This document shows positions 1 through 8,837 of a stretch of 64,000 nt of DNA, in pieces. The stretch covers positions 1 through 64,000 of the forward strand of contig NZ_AKJE01000033.1 in NCBI RefSeq assembly GCF_000282495.1. Direction: 5' to 3'. Source of the stretch: Pseudomonas sp. GM79. Lineage in GTDB: Bacteria; Pseudomonadota; Gammaproteobacteria; Pseudomonadales; Pseudomonadaceae. A model generated the notes under the pieces. That model saw nothing but the letters and a program-made list of their open reading frames with translations. It made no database searches and was not told the DNA's origin. The translations under genes and the position numbers were made by a program. Position 1 is the stretch's first letter. Each line of letters opens with the position of its first letter.

Positions 1-37
1 TCGGGCTTTCCCTGAGGATTCGTTAAAGGGCGCAAGC

Positions 38-108
38 GCACCTGTGGGCTCGAAAGTGAGGGGGTAATCATCACGTGCTTGAGAGGCATATTCGTAGCCC
101 ACAGGTGC
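38..108. repeat. 13-bp inverted repeat near the left edge
   Basis: GCACCTGTGGGCT at 38-50 is matched by its exact reverse complement at 96-108, with 45 bases between. No gene covers it. It could be a REP-like pair or the end of an element lying outside the window; I cannot tell which. Confidence 0.5.
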
Positions 109-194
109 ATGTTCCTTCCTTGATCAAAACTGACTTCCAGACGCCGAAGTATGGAAGAAGAAAGGAACGGACAACCTATATCGAGAGGCTGAGA

Positions 195-440
195 GGAGGT
201 TCTGCGCAGTGGGCAACCCGGCATGGATGCCGGGTTAGCCGCGCACGGCCATGGATGGCCGATCGCGGCGGGCCCACGGAGCAGGACCGGAGCGAGGGCA
301 TGCCGAGCCTGGGCGAGGCACCGAACGACAGGGGCAGAAGCGCTTTGGTTACTTTGGCGCTTTTCCAAAGTGACCCGCTGTAAAAGCGGAACCGTTAGCC
401 GCCGTTACCGCAGCAATGGATATGTACACCATCAAAAACC
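195..440. repeat. Hairpin-rich non-coding repeat block
   Basis: The stretch has no convincing gene but contains four dyads: 215-236 (AACCCGGCAT, GG, ATGCCGGGTT), 247-260 (GGCCAT, GG, ATGGCC), 351-371 (ACTTTGG and CCAAAGT around 7 bases) and 375-389 (CCGCT and AGCGG). Short open frames here (75-383 and 223-462) have low-complexity, Arg/Gly-rich translations and no good ribosome site. From memory, similar hairpin blocks recur between genes in Pseudomonas genomes, so I treat it as a dispersed structured repeat. It ends right at the stop codon of the convergent ABC permease gene. Confidence 0.55.
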
Positions 441-462
441 ACATCGCCCGCCACGGTATTGA

Positions 463-1242
463 TCAGGTACGCATCCCACGCCCACTCACCAGCAACCGCG
501 CACAACCGATATACAGCACAACGGTCGCTATCAGCATGAAGGTGATCGCCACGCTGATCCGGATATCCGACACACCGAGGATGCCGTAACGGAAAGCGTT
601 GACCATGTGCAGCACCGGGTTGGCCAGCGACACGGTCTGCCAGAACGGTGGCAGCAAGCTGATCGAGTAGAACACCCCGCCCAAGTACGTCAACGGCGTC
701 AGCACGAACGTCGGGATGATCGAAATATCATCGAAGTTGCGCGCAAACACCGCGTTGATGAAGCCCAGCAGCGAGAAAATCGTCGCCGTCAGCACCACCA
801 CCAGAACGGTCACGCCCAGGTGATGCACCTGCAATTGAGTGAAGAACAACGACAGCAGGGTCACGATGATCCCGACCATCAACCCGCGCAGCACGCCGCC
901 CAAGGTGTAGCCAATCAGAATCGTATGCGGCGACACCGGCGACACCATCAATTCTTCGATGGAACGCTGGAACTTGCTGCCAAAGAAACTCGACACCACG
1001 TTGCCGTAGGAGTTGGTGATCACCGACATCATGATCAGCCCCGGCACGATGTACTCCATGTAGGTGAAGCCACCCATATCGCCGATCTGCCGACCGATCA
1101 GATTGCCGAAGATCACGAAGTACAAAACCATGGTGATGGCCGGCGGCAGCAGGGTCTGCGGCCAGATCCGGGTGAAGCGCCTGACCTCACGGTAGACGAT
1201 GGTATTGAGGGCAACGAGGTTAGGTTGCAGCTCGGAACTCAT
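463..1242 (-). CDS. ABC-2 type transporter permease (YadH-like)
   Basis: Inner-membrane subunit of an ABC exporter, 259 residues, the usual size for the ABC-2 permease family. It has about six hydrophobic segments (first around residues 32-52, last around 230-250) and the family's typical central run (QRSIEELMVSPVSPHTILIG). Its ATG overlaps the TGA of the ATPase gene by 4 bases, so the two are translationally coupled and form one transporter. The closest E. coli analogue is the YadG/YadH pair, whose substrate is not established, so none is assigned here. Confidence 0.9.
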   Translation of the reverse strand: MSSELQPNLVALNTIVYREVRRFTRIWPQTLLPPAITMVLYFVIFGNLIGRQIGDMGGFTYMEYIVPGLIMMSVITNSYGNVVSSFFGSKFQRSIEELMVSPVSPHTILIGYTLGGVLRGLMVGIIVTLLSLFFTQLQVHHLGVTVLVVVLTATIFSLLGFINAVFARNFDDISIIPTFVLTPLTYLGGVFYSISLLPPFWQTVSLANPVLHMVNAFRYGILGVSDIRISVAITFMLIATVVLYIGCARLLVSGRGMRT

Positions 1243-2171
1243 ACCGCCACCTTCGACAGATTCTTCTCCACCAGGGACACGAACAACTCCTCGAGGCGAT
1301 TGGTTTTGTTACGCAGGCTCAACACTTCAATGTTCTGCTGCGCCAATTGAGTAAACAGCGCGGTAATGCCCATGGCCTTGTCGACCTGGACTTCCAGGGT
1401 ATGACTGTCGATCAGTTTGGCCGGGTAACCGAGCAACTGCGGGGCCACTTGCAAGGTGTTCTTCAAATCCAGCAGGAAGGTTTCGACATGCAGTTGGCTG
1501 AGCAACTGCTTCATGCTGGTGTTCTCGACAATGGTGCCGTGGTCGATGATGCCAATGTTGCGGCACAACTGCTCAGCCTCTTCCAGATAGTGGGTGGTGA
1601 GGATGATGGTGATGCCTTTTTTGTTCAGCTCGGTGAGGAAAGTCCACATCGAGCGACGCAATTCGATGTCCACCCCCGCCGTCGGTTCGTCGAGGATCAG
1701 CAGGCGCGGTTCGTGAACCAGCGCTCGGGCGATCATCAGTCGGCGTTTCATGCCGCCGGACAGGGAGCGCGACGGCACATCGCGCTTGTCCCACAGGCCC
1801 AGTTGGGTCAGGTACTGCTCGGCGCGTTCCTTGGCGATTTTCGCCGGGATGCCGTAGTAACCGGCCTGGGTCACGACAATATCGAACGTCTTTTCGAACT
1901 GGTTGAAATTGAATTCCTGGGGCACCACACCAATGGAGCGCTTGAGCTGCGCAGGATTCTTGTCCAGGTCGTGACCGAAGATATTCACCGTCCCGCTGGT
2001 CTTGTTCACCAGGGTCGAGAGAATGCCGATGGTCGTGGATTTGCCGGCGCCGTTGGGGCCGAGCAAGGCGAAAAAGTCACCTTCGGCGACGTCCAGATCG
2101 ATACCACTCAAGGCCTGGAAACCGTTGCCGTAGGTTTTGGTTAGCTGCCGGATGGACAGAGCGGAACTCAT
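1239..2171 (-). CDS. ABC transporter ATP-binding protein (YadG-like)
   Basis: Cytoplasmic ATPase of the exporter formed with the permease that overlaps its 3' end, 310 residues. Walker A is GPNGAGKSTT (about residue 38), the signature is LSGGMKRRL (about 138), Walker B is LLILDEPTAGVD (about 157), and the switch His is in TTHYLEE. The roughly 70 residues beyond the nucleotide-binding domain are typical of drug/polysaccharide-type exporter ATPases. It is first in a two-gene operon read away from the GST gene. The substrate is unknown. Confidence 0.92.
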   Translation of the reverse strand: MSSALSIRQLTKTYGNGFQALSGIDLDVAEGDFFALLGPNGAGKSTTIGILSTLVNKTSGTVNIFGHDLDKNPAQLKRSIGVVPQEFNFNQFEKTFDIVVTQAGYYGIPAKIAKERAEQYLTQLGLWDKRDVPSRSLSGGMKRRLMIARALVHEPRLLILDEPTAGVDIELRRSMWTFLTELNKKGITIILTTHYLEEAEQLCRNIGIIDHGTIVENTSMKQLLSQLHVETFLLDLKNTLQVAPQLLGYPAKLIDSHTLEVQVDKAMGITALFTQLAQQNIEVLSLRNKTNRLEELFVSLVEKNLSKVAV

Positions 2172-2303
2172 ATCGGATTACGCACCAAGAAGGGAAGAAA
2201 GGAATAAATAAGGGCGGGCGGCGAGCAATACAACCGCGGCGCATGAGCGCAATGGTGCTTGTCGCTGCCGCACAAGTACAGTCAAGTGTGTCGATAGTGA
2301 GTA

Positions 2304-2927
2304 TTAAGTCAACGCGGTCATGACCGCCTTCTGATAGGCCGGACGCTGTTTCAATCGCGTATACCAGGCTTGGAGATGAGGCTGCGGCGCGCGCTCGATC
2401 GGCATCTCGAACCAGGCATAAATGAAACTGCCCAAGGGAATGTCGCCCATGCCGATCTCATCGCCGGACAGATACGGTTTGGCCGCCAGCGCTTGATCGG
2501 CCATCGACAGCAGATCGTCGCACTCCTTGATCGCAGCCTTGATGGCCGGCCAGTCCTGCTGGTCTTCCGGGGTGCGCAACACGCCCCAGAACACCGTGCG
2601 GAACGGGGCGGCAAAACTTGAGGTGGTCCAGTCCATCCACTTTTCGGCAGAGGCTCGGGCTTGCAGGTCTGTCGGATACCAGGCAGTACCGCTGGCATGA
2701 CGGGCCATCAGGTAACGGACGATGGTGTTGGATTCCCACAGCACAAAACCGTCGTCTTCGATCACTGGCACGCGGCCGTTGGGATTCATCGCGCGGTACT
2801 CAGGCGTGTCGACTACACCAAAGGCGCCACCGGCATCGATGGCTTCATAGGTCAGGCCCAGTTCTTCGGCCGCCCACAACGGCTTCCTGACATTCGACGA
2901 ATTTTTCCGACCCCAGATCTTCAGCAT
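2304..2927 (-). CDS. Glutathione S-transferase family protein
   Basis: Cytosolic enzyme of 207 residues with an N-terminal thioredoxin-like domain (residues 1-80) and an all-helical C-terminal domain. The N-terminus (MLKIWGRKNSSNVRKPLWA) carries the Ser region that usually contacts glutathione. NGRVPVIEDDGFVLWESNTI supplies the cis-Pro (VP) and the E-S pair that bind the gamma-glutamyl group. Conjugation or reduction of small electrophiles is expected, but the substrate cannot be read. It lies between the ABC exporter and the transglutaminase-like gene on the same strand, a neighbourhood conserved in Pseudomonas. Confidence 0.9.
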   Translation of the reverse strand: MLKIWGRKNSSNVRKPLWAAEELGLTYEAIDAGGAFGVVDTPEYRAMNPNGRVPVIEDDGFVLWESNTIVRYLMARHASGTAWYPTDLQARASAEKWMDWTTSSFAAPFRTVFWGVLRTPEDQQDWPAIKAAIKECDDLLSMADQALAAKPYLSGDEIGMGDIPLGSFIYAWFEMPIERAPQPHLQAWYTRLKQRPAYQKAVMTALT

Positions 2928-2970
2928 GACCGCCCCTTTTTGGATGAATGCGCAGGCAGCATACGCCGGA

Positions 2971-3630
2971 TCAGGCGCGACTCAAATCGCTCTGCATATC
3001 CCCCAGCAGCACCGGCAGCTGCTCGCCGAACAGATGCGGATAGCACTTTTCCAGGTGTTCGAAAAAGAACGCTTCCGGCACATCGGTGAACTGGCCGTGA
3101 TCGATCAGGTACTCCATCAGCTGCGCGCCGTCACGGTTGAAGGGGTGGAACACGCTGTCGTTGATCCCGTCGAACTCCAGCGGCGCGACATTGAACAGTT
3201 CACAGAGTTGTTGATTGAACGCTGGGGTGGCTTTGACCCAACGATCGTTCAGATACAACTCGGTGTAGCCGTGCATGGCGAACACATCGCTTTTGAGCAA
3301 TTCGAGCAGACGCGGCGTCGACAGATGATTACGCACATCTGCCAGACCGATACGCGCCGGGATCCCGCAATGCCGGGCTGCACCGGCAAGCAGCGTGGCC
3401 TTGGGTACGCAATAACTCTCCCCTGCCGCCAGCGCATAGCTGCCGCGCAAGGTCTCTGGATCGCGACTGAAGGTGTAAGGGTTGTAGCGCACGGCCTCAC
3501 GCACCGCGTAATAGAGATTGATCGCCTGTTCGAGCGGATCGCGCCCGGCGCCGCGATGTTTTTCGGCGAACGCCACCACCGAGGGATGGTCACTGTCGAT
3601 GAAGCGGCCGGGGCTCAGATACGCATGCAT
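2971..3630 (-). CDS. Transglutaminase-like cysteine protein
   Basis: Protein of 219 residues with a transglutaminase-like core. The catalytic Cys lies in GESYCVPKATLLAGAARHCG (about residue 75) and the His in FAMHGYTELYL (about 120). In the usual third position (W-V-x-V-D-P), the sequence reads WVKATPAFN, so the canonical Asp seems to be replaced; this may be a divergent subfamily. There is no signal peptide, so it is probably cytoplasmic. Members may hydrolyse or crosslink peptides, and no specific reaction is assigned. It is 43 bases upstream of the GST gene on the same strand. Confidence 0.82.
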   Translation of the reverse strand: MHAYLSPGRFIDSDHPSVVAFAEKHRGAGRDPLEQAINLYYAVREAVRYNPYTFSRDPETLRGSYALAAGESYCVPKATLLAGAARHCGIPARIGLADVRNHLSTPRLLELLKSDVFAMHGYTELYLNDRWVKATPAFNQQLCELFNVAPLEFDGINDSVFHPFNRDGAQLMEYLIDHGQFTDVPEAFFFEHLEKCYPHLFGEQLPVLLGDMQSDLSRA

Positions 3631-3878
3631 GGCAACAATCTCCAGGGGGAAGCCACGAGTCTAGCGACAGCTTCAGCACACAGATAACGACGTTTCGGCC
3701 AAATGTCAGCGCTTGCGGCCCTATTTACATAAGCGTTAAACCGTCCGCCCTCGAAATAACTGACGAATTTCAGCCGTTGCTTCCTACACGCTCAGACTCA
3801 TGCTCTGGCCCCCCACTTTTATGGATGCCGTCTAAGCTCTGAAAGTGGTTTTGCCCCTGGCTTCATGGAGAATTGAAT

Positions 3879-6326
3879 ATGTTGCTGTTGTGGATACTGG
3901 TTCTGGTGGTCGGGATTGCCTACCTGGCACATCGCCGCACCGCGCCTCTGCCCGCCTTGGGCATCATTGCGGCCTATCTGCTGGCGATGGGCATCTTCAG
4001 CCATGCCCCCGCCTGGCTCATGCTGATTTTCTGGGTGCTGCTCGCGGTCGTGGCCGCTTTCCTGTTGCTGCCGGACCTACGCCGAAAACTCTTCACGGCG
4101 CCAATATTTGGCTGGTTTCAAAAAAACCTGCCGCCGATGTCGCAAACCGAACGTGAAGCCATTGAAGCTGGCACGGTCTGGTGGGACGGCGAGTTGTTCA
4201 ACGGCCGCCCGGACTGGAATAAGCTGCTGGCCTATCCAAAAGCGCAGCTGAGCGAAGAGGAACAAGCGTTCATCGATGGCCCGACCGAAGCGCTCTGCGC
4301 CATGGTCAGCGATTGGCAGATCAGCCAGTTGATGGATCTGCCGCCCAAGGCTTGGGATCACATTAAACAACATGGCTTTTTTGCCCTGATCATCCCCAAA
4401 GAGTACGGTGGCAAAGGCTTCTCGGCTTATGCGCACTCCCAGGTAGCGATGAAACTGGCCACCCGCAGCGGCGACCTGGCCTCGACCGTCATGGTGCCCA
4501 ATTCCCTCGGCCCGGCGGAACTGCTGCTGCATTACGGCACCGACGAACAACGCAATCACTACCTGCCACGGCTGGCACGCGGCGACGATATCCCCTGCTT
4601 TGCCCTGACAGGCCCGATGGCGGGCTCCAACGTCGGCGGGATGACCGACACCGGGGTGATCTGCAAAGGTGAATGGGAAGGCAAGGAAACCCTCGGCCTG
4701 CGTCTGAACTGGGAAAAACGCTACATCACCCTCGGCCCGGTGGCGACCTTGATCGGCCTCGCGTTCAAGGCTTATGACCCGGATCATCTACTGGGCGACA
4801 AAGTCGACCTGGGGATCAGCCTCGCCTTGATTCCAACCCAGACCCCCGGTGTAGAAATCGGTCGCCGTCACCTGCCGCTGGGCGCCTCATTCATGAACGG
4901 CCCGAACTCTGGCAAGGATGTGTTCGTACCGCTGGAATTCATCATCGGCGGTCAGGAGATGCTCGGCGAGGGCTGGATGATGCTGATGAACTGCCTGTCG
5001 GTCGGGCGTTCCATTTCGCTGCCGGCCATTGGTACCGCTGCGGGCAAGTTCACCAGCCTGGTGACGGGCCAATACGCGCAGGTTCGCGAACAATTCAACG
5101 CACCGCTGTCAGCCTTCGAAGGGATTCAGGAAGCACTGGCGCGGATCGGCGGCAGTACCTGGCTGATGGACAGCGCACGGATGCTCACCGCCAACGCGGT
5201 CGACCTCGGTGAAAAGCCGTCGGTACCTTCGGCCATTATCAAATACCACCTCTCCGAACGCGGCCGCGAATGCATCAGCCACGCCATGGATGTTCACGGC
5301 GGCAGGGCCATCATCATGGGCCCGAACAACTACCTGGCGCGTAGCTGGCAAGGTGCGCCCATTTCCGTCACGGTCGAAGGTGCGAACATCCTCACACGCA
5401 ATTTGATGATCTTCGGCCAGGGCGCTATTCGCTGCCATCCGTTCGTGCTCAAGGAAATGGCCCTCGCCCACCGCGAAGACAAACAACAGGCACTGATCGA
5501 GTTCGACGCACTGCTGCTCGACCACATTGGTTTTGCCGTGAGCAACGCCGCCAGCACGCTGGTGCTGAACCTCGGCCTCGGGCATTTCGAACACGTGCCC
5601 GGGGACAAGCTCAGTCAAGGCTATTTCCGTGCCCTCAACCGTCAAGCCGCGGCCTTTGCGCTGCTTGCAGACCTGAGCATGATGCTGCTGGGCGGCGAAC
5701 TGAAACGCCGCGAACGGCTGTCCGCACGTCTGGGCGATGTACTCAGCTACCTGTATCTGGCCTCCGGCGCACTCAAGCGTTATCACGATCTCGATTCGCC
5801 GGAGCATATGCGTCCGCTATTCGCCTGGGCCATGGAAGAGAGCCTCGGCCAGTCCGAACGTGCGCTGGACGAACTGCTGACCAACTTTCCGAACAAGGTA
5901 CTTGGATGCCTGCTGCGGGTGATGGTGTTCCCGTTCGGTCGTCGCCACAGAGGCCCGTCGGACAAGCTGGCGGCCGAAGTTGCAGCCGTCACCGGCCGCG
6001 CTAAGGGCGATCCAACCCTTGAGGAGTTACTGGGCGGCTGCTATCGCCCGCAATCGCCAGAGGATTCAGTCGGCGCCCTGCAGCACGCCTGCGACTTGTT
6101 GAACGCCGCCAAGCCGCTACAGAAAAAACTCAATACGGCGCTGAAAAGTCGCCAGGTCAAACCCACTGTCGGAGAGTCTCCCATTGATGCCGCCCTGGAG
6201 GCTGGCGTCTTGCAACCGCTTGAAGCCCAGACCTTGCGCGAGGCAGAAGTGGCCCGACGCAAGGTGATCGATGTCGATGATTTCGATCCAAAGGAGTTGG
6301 TATTGGCCAAAGGCAAGGTCCGCTGA
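3879..6326 (+). CDS. fadE: FadE-type acyl-CoA dehydrogenase
   Basis: FAD-dependent first step of fatty acid beta-oxidation (acyl-CoA to trans-2-enoyl-CoA). At 815 residues it matches the large, membrane-associated E. coli FadE class. Two or three hydrophobic segments occupy residues 1-70, followed by the dehydrogenase core (substrate loop around CFALTGPMAGSNVGG; FAD region around MDVHGGRAIIMGPNNYL) and the long C-terminal extension typical of FadE. I chose ATG 3879, which has GGAG 8 bases upstream, over the in-frame TTG at 3873. It diverges from the transglutaminase-like gene. Confidence 0.93.
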   Translation: MLLLWILVLVVGIAYLAHRRTAPLPALGIIAAYLLAMGIFSHAPAWLMLIFWVLLAVVAAFLLLPDLRRKLFTAPIFGWFQKNLPPMSQTEREAIEAGTVWWDGELFNGRPDWNKLLAYPKAQLSEEEQAFIDGPTEALCAMVSDWQISQLMDLPPKAWDHIKQHGFFALIIPKEYGGKGFSAYAHSQVAMKLATRSGDLASTVMVPNSLGPAELLLHYGTDEQRNHYLPRLARGDDIPCFALTGPMAGSNVGGMTDTGVICKGEWEGKETLGLRLNWEKRYITLGPVATLIGLAFKAYDPDHLLGDKVDLGISLALIPTQTPGVEIGRRHLPLGASFMNGPNSGKDVFVPLEFIIGGQEMLGEGWMMLMNCLSVGRSISLPAIGTAAGKFTSLVTGQYAQVREQFNAPLSAFEGIQEALARIGGSTWLMDSARMLTANAVDLGEKPSVPSAIIKYHLSERGRECISHAMDVHGGRAIIMGPNNYLARSWQGAPISVTVEGANILTRNLMIFGQGAIRCHPFVLKEMALAHREDKQQALIEFDALLLDHIGFAVSNAASTLVLNLGLGHFEHVPGDKLSQGYFRALNRQAAAFALLADLSMMLLGGELKRRERLSARLGDVLSYLYLASGALKRYHDLDSPEHMRPLFAWAMEESLGQSERALDELLTNFPNKVLGCLLRVMVFPFGRRHRGPSDKLAAEVAAVTGRAKGDPTLEELLGGCYRPQSPEDSVGALQHACDLLNAAKPLQKKLNTALKSRQVKPTVGESPIDAALEAGVLQPLEAQTLREAEVARRKVIDVDDFDPKELVLAKGKVR

Positions 6327-6426
6327 TCCGGCGGACCCTGTGTCTTGCATGGGGCTCTTTAATATGTGAAAAGGAGCGCAGGAGCTTTATACTCCCGCGC
6401 CCGTTTTGCTCTTGAGGACTTATCTC

Positions 6427-6834
6427 GTGTCCAATGTCGTTGCCGATCATCTCGTCTTGCTCGACCACCTGCGCAGCATCCTGGTCGCCGTAGGTGAGGC
6501 CGAACAGGTTCCCGAAGAAAGCCATGCCTTGTTCCTGGAGCGCTTCGACGAACTGCGTGCATTGCTGCCGGTCGACCCGATCGAAAGCCAATACCTGGGC
6601 CAGGACATTCTGTGTCAGGTGATCACTCGCTACCCGCAAATCGCCCACCTGGTCCCGCGCGACCTGCTGTGGTACTTCGCCGGCGACTGCCTGCATTACA
6701 TGCCCGATGATGAAATCGACCTGTACCAGGCCCTTGAAGAACGTCGCTTCGAAGCCGAACAGAACGACGAACCGTTCGACTGGAATCAGGAAAAACAGCT
6801 ACTGGCGATGTCGAACCAGGACAGCAAGCACTGA
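6427..6834 (+). CDS. Conserved small acidic protein (PA2817-like)
   Basis: Soluble acidic protein of 135 residues with no signal peptide, membrane segment or known catalytic motif. The GTG at 6427 follows a GAGGAC ribosome site; an in-frame TTG at 6406 has none. It lies 100 bases downstream of fadE and ends just before a strong terminator, so it may be co-transcribed with fadE. I believe it belongs to a conserved Pseudomonas family of unknown function found beside this fadE gene, named after PA2817; that is recalled, not searched. Confidence 0.8.
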   Translation: MSNVVADHLVLLDHLRSILVAVGEAEQVPEESHALFLERFDELRALLPVDPIESQYLGQDILCQVITRYPQIAHLVPRDLLWYFAGDCLHYMPDDEIDLYQALEERRFEAEQNDEPFDWNQEKQLLAMSNQDSKH

Positions 6835-6853
6835 TTCCACTGTCAGCAAATGC

Positions 6854-6889
6854 AAAGGCCCGCATGGTTATTCATGCGGGCCTTTTTTT
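6854..6889 (+). terminator. Rho-independent terminator after the fadE unit
   Basis: A 13-bp GC-rich stem (AAAGGCCCGCATG and its complement, 6-base loop) is followed by seven Ts, 19 bases after the stop codon of the small acidic protein. Confidence 0.92.
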
Positions 6890-6927
6890 GTGGCATTTGC
6901 CGAGTGATGTGGTGTTTGGGCTGCCGT

Positions 6928-7025
6928 CTTCGCGAGCAAGCCCGCTCCCACATTTGATCTTCAGTGGACACAGATTCTGTGTACGAGAGAAATCCACTGT
7001 GGGAGCGGGCTTGCTCGCGAAGAGG
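6928..7025. repeat. Inverted REP pair (GGGAGCGGGCTTGCTCGCG type)
   Basis: Two opposed copies of the Pseudomonas REP sequence (CTTCGCGAGCAAGCCCGCTC, and its complement) separated by about 45 bases. It sits between convergent genes and abuts the LysR stop codon. Confidence 0.9.
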
Positions 7026-7029
7026 CCCG

Positions 7030-8028
7030 TCAAAGCAACCCATCACTCTCTGGCAACTCATACTCCACCGCGACCTTGCCCAACGCACCCGGCTTGCCCG
7101 GCCGGCTCAAGGTCGGCTCTTTCTCCAGGCATTCCACCAGATAGTCGATAAACACCCGTAACTTGGGCGGTAGATAGCGGGTTGGCGAATGCAGCAGCCA
7201 GGCGCCTCCGTGGTATGACGCCAGAAAAGTCCAGTCCGGCAGAACCTGCACGATCAGCCCTTGTTCCAGCGCATAACGGGCGGTGAAGTACGGCAGGCTG
7301 CCGATTCCAATGTGTTGCAATACCGCGCCCAGTCGCACGCCCGTGTGATTGGCGGCATAACGGCCGCGCACGCCGACAGTCACGGCTTTGCTGCCTTTCT
7401 TGAATTTCCAGCGCGCATCGCTCGGGGTTTCGCCCAGATAGATACAGCTGTGGTTGAGCAAATCATGGGGATGAGTCGGGGTGCCGTGTTCGGCCAGGTA
7501 CTGTGGCGTTGCACAGAGTAAATGATCGATGGTCAGCAACTGCCGCCCCACCAGCCCTGCAGGCGGGCGGTCGGTAATACGGATCGCCAGATCGACGTTG
7601 TCGTCGATCAAATCCACCTGACGGTCCTCGAGCAACAACTCCACATTTACTTTGGGATAGCGCCGCAGAAATTCGGGCATGTGCGGATGAATCACGAATC
7701 GCCCGACAGCCTTGGGCACGCTGACGCGCACCAGCCCTTCCGCTTCATGGGTGAACTGACCGCTGATTTCCATCACCGACTTCGCCGCGCTGACCATATC
7801 CTGGCAACGCTTGAACACCTCTTCGCCACCGTCACTCAGGCGCAGCTTGCGCGTGGTTCGCTGCAGCAGCCGCGTGGCGAGTGCCTTCTCCAGCCGAGAA
7901 ATACTGCGACTTACCGCCGAAGGAGAAGAACCTAACTGACGCGCCGCTTCGGAGAAACTGCCGGTCTCGACAACCTTGACGAAAATCGCCATTTCACCGA
8001 GCAGCGGCAGGGGAAGATTTATGCTCAC
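7030..8028 (-). CDS. LysR-family transcriptional regulator
   Basis: DNA-binding regulator of 332 residues, slightly longer than the usual 300. The winged helix-turn-helix is at residues 10-70 (GSFSEAARQLGSSPSAVSRS), and the remainder is the periplasmic-binding-like effector domain (VRVSVPKAVGRFVIHPHMPE onward). Translation appears to begin at a GTG with no clear ribosome site. It is divergent from the AlaX/oxygenase/LysE operon with a 90-base gap holding a dyad, so control of that operon is the natural inference. The effector may be the exported or modified amino acid. Confidence 0.9.
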   Translation of the reverse strand: MSINLPLPLLGEMAIFVKVVETGSFSEAARQLGSSPSAVSRSISRLEKALATRLLQRTTRKLRLSDGGEEVFKRCQDMVSAAKSVMEISGQFTHEAEGLVRVSVPKAVGRFVIHPHMPEFLRRYPKVNVELLLEDRQVDLIDDNVDLAIRITDRPPAGLVGRQLLTIDHLLCATPQYLAEHGTPTHPHDLLNHSCIYLGETPSDARWKFKKGSKAVTVGVRGRYAANHTGVRLGAVLQHIGIGSLPYFTARYALEQGLIVQVLPDWTFLASYHGGAWLLHSPTRYLPPKLRVFIDYLVECLEKEPTLSRPGKPGALGKVAVEYELPESDGLL

Positions 8029-8043
8029 AGCGCAACAGTCCTT

Positions 8044-8064
8044 TGATGATTGAACGGATTATCA
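8044..8064. promoter_or_regulatory. Candidate LysR operator
   Basis: Imperfect dyad TGATGAT-N7-ATTATCA in the gap between the LysR gene and the divergent AlaX gene. Its size and position fit a LysR-type site, and TATAAT at 8082-8087 lies downstream on the AlaX side. Regulator binding is inferred. Confidence 0.4.
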
Positions 8065-8118
8065 CGCAATTCCACGGTTCATATAATAAAAATAGAAACT
8101 TTAATAAGGGCATGGAAT

Positions 8119-8745
8119 ATGACGCTTCGCCTCTTTTTCCATAGTGATGACCTCAAGGCCAATGTGGAAGTCCTGGATTGCACGCCCTACGAGAACGAAT
8201 TCGCAGTAGTGCTGCGCGCCACACTGTTTCATCCCCAAGGCGGCGGGCAACCCTGGGACACCGGCTGGATCGGCGAAAGCCAGGTGCTGCGCGTGGTTCA
8301 GGATCCGGACCGGATCATCCACTTCGTCGACCACCCGGTAAAACTCGGCATGACCCAGATTCGGGTCGACGAGCAACGCCGCCGGTTCAACACGCGCATG
8401 CATTCGGCGGGGCACCTGATTGGTCACTTCGTCCAGGCAATGGGCTGGATGCCGATCAAGGCTCATCACTGGCCCGATGAAGGACGCGTTCAGTTCAAAC
8501 CGGGTGATAGCGCGCAGGAAGTCGATGCGCAGACGATTCAGCACGGCATCAAGCAATGGATCGCCCATGACCTGCCGCGCTTGACGTCGTTGCGCGAAGG
8601 CGCCCGGGAAATCGGTTTCGGTGAGCTGCCCGCCTACGGCTGCGGCGGCACCCATGTACGGAGCCTGAAGGATTTGGGCACGGTCACGATCGCTTCCCTT
8701 TCACAGAAAAAGGGAACGCTGTCAGTCCACTACAGCGTGGACTGA
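8119..8745 (+). CDS. AlaX-type alanyl-tRNA editing protein
   Basis: Free-standing homologue of the AlaRS editing domain, 208 residues; such proteins hydrolyse wrongly charged Ser- or Gly-tRNA(Ala) and related esters. The glycine-rich FHPQGGGQPWDTG motif is at residues 37-49. The zinc ligands are H95 and H99 (MHSAGH) and C175 and H179 (GCGGTH). The start at ATG 8119 has AAGGG 8 bases upstream; a longer frame from 8050 lacks a site. It is first in an operon with an Fe(II) oxygenase and an amino acid exporter, which suggests protection of translation against an unusual amino acid. Confidence 0.88.
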   Translation: MTLRLFFHSDDLKANVEVLDCTPYENEFAVVLRATLFHPQGGGQPWDTGWIGESQVLRVVQDPDRIIHFVDHPVKLGMTQIRVDEQRRRFNTRMHSAGHLIGHFVQAMGWMPIKAHHWPDEGRVQFKPGDSAQEVDAQTIQHGIKQWIAHDLPRLTSLREGAREIGFGELPAYGCGGTHVRSLKDLGTVTIASLSQKKGTLSVHYSVD

Positions 8746-8837
8746 CCATTTGGGCGATGTCGGCCCCGTCATCGCCTGACGCCGGGGGAGTCTGCGTTCG
8801 CGGGCTCTGTTGACTATCGATAGATGGACCTAAAGAC

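Noticed and set aside
607..1350. 247-codon frame opposite the ABC permease
   Set aside because: Antisense to a family-matching gene; Gln/His/Arg-rich composition typical of a shadow.
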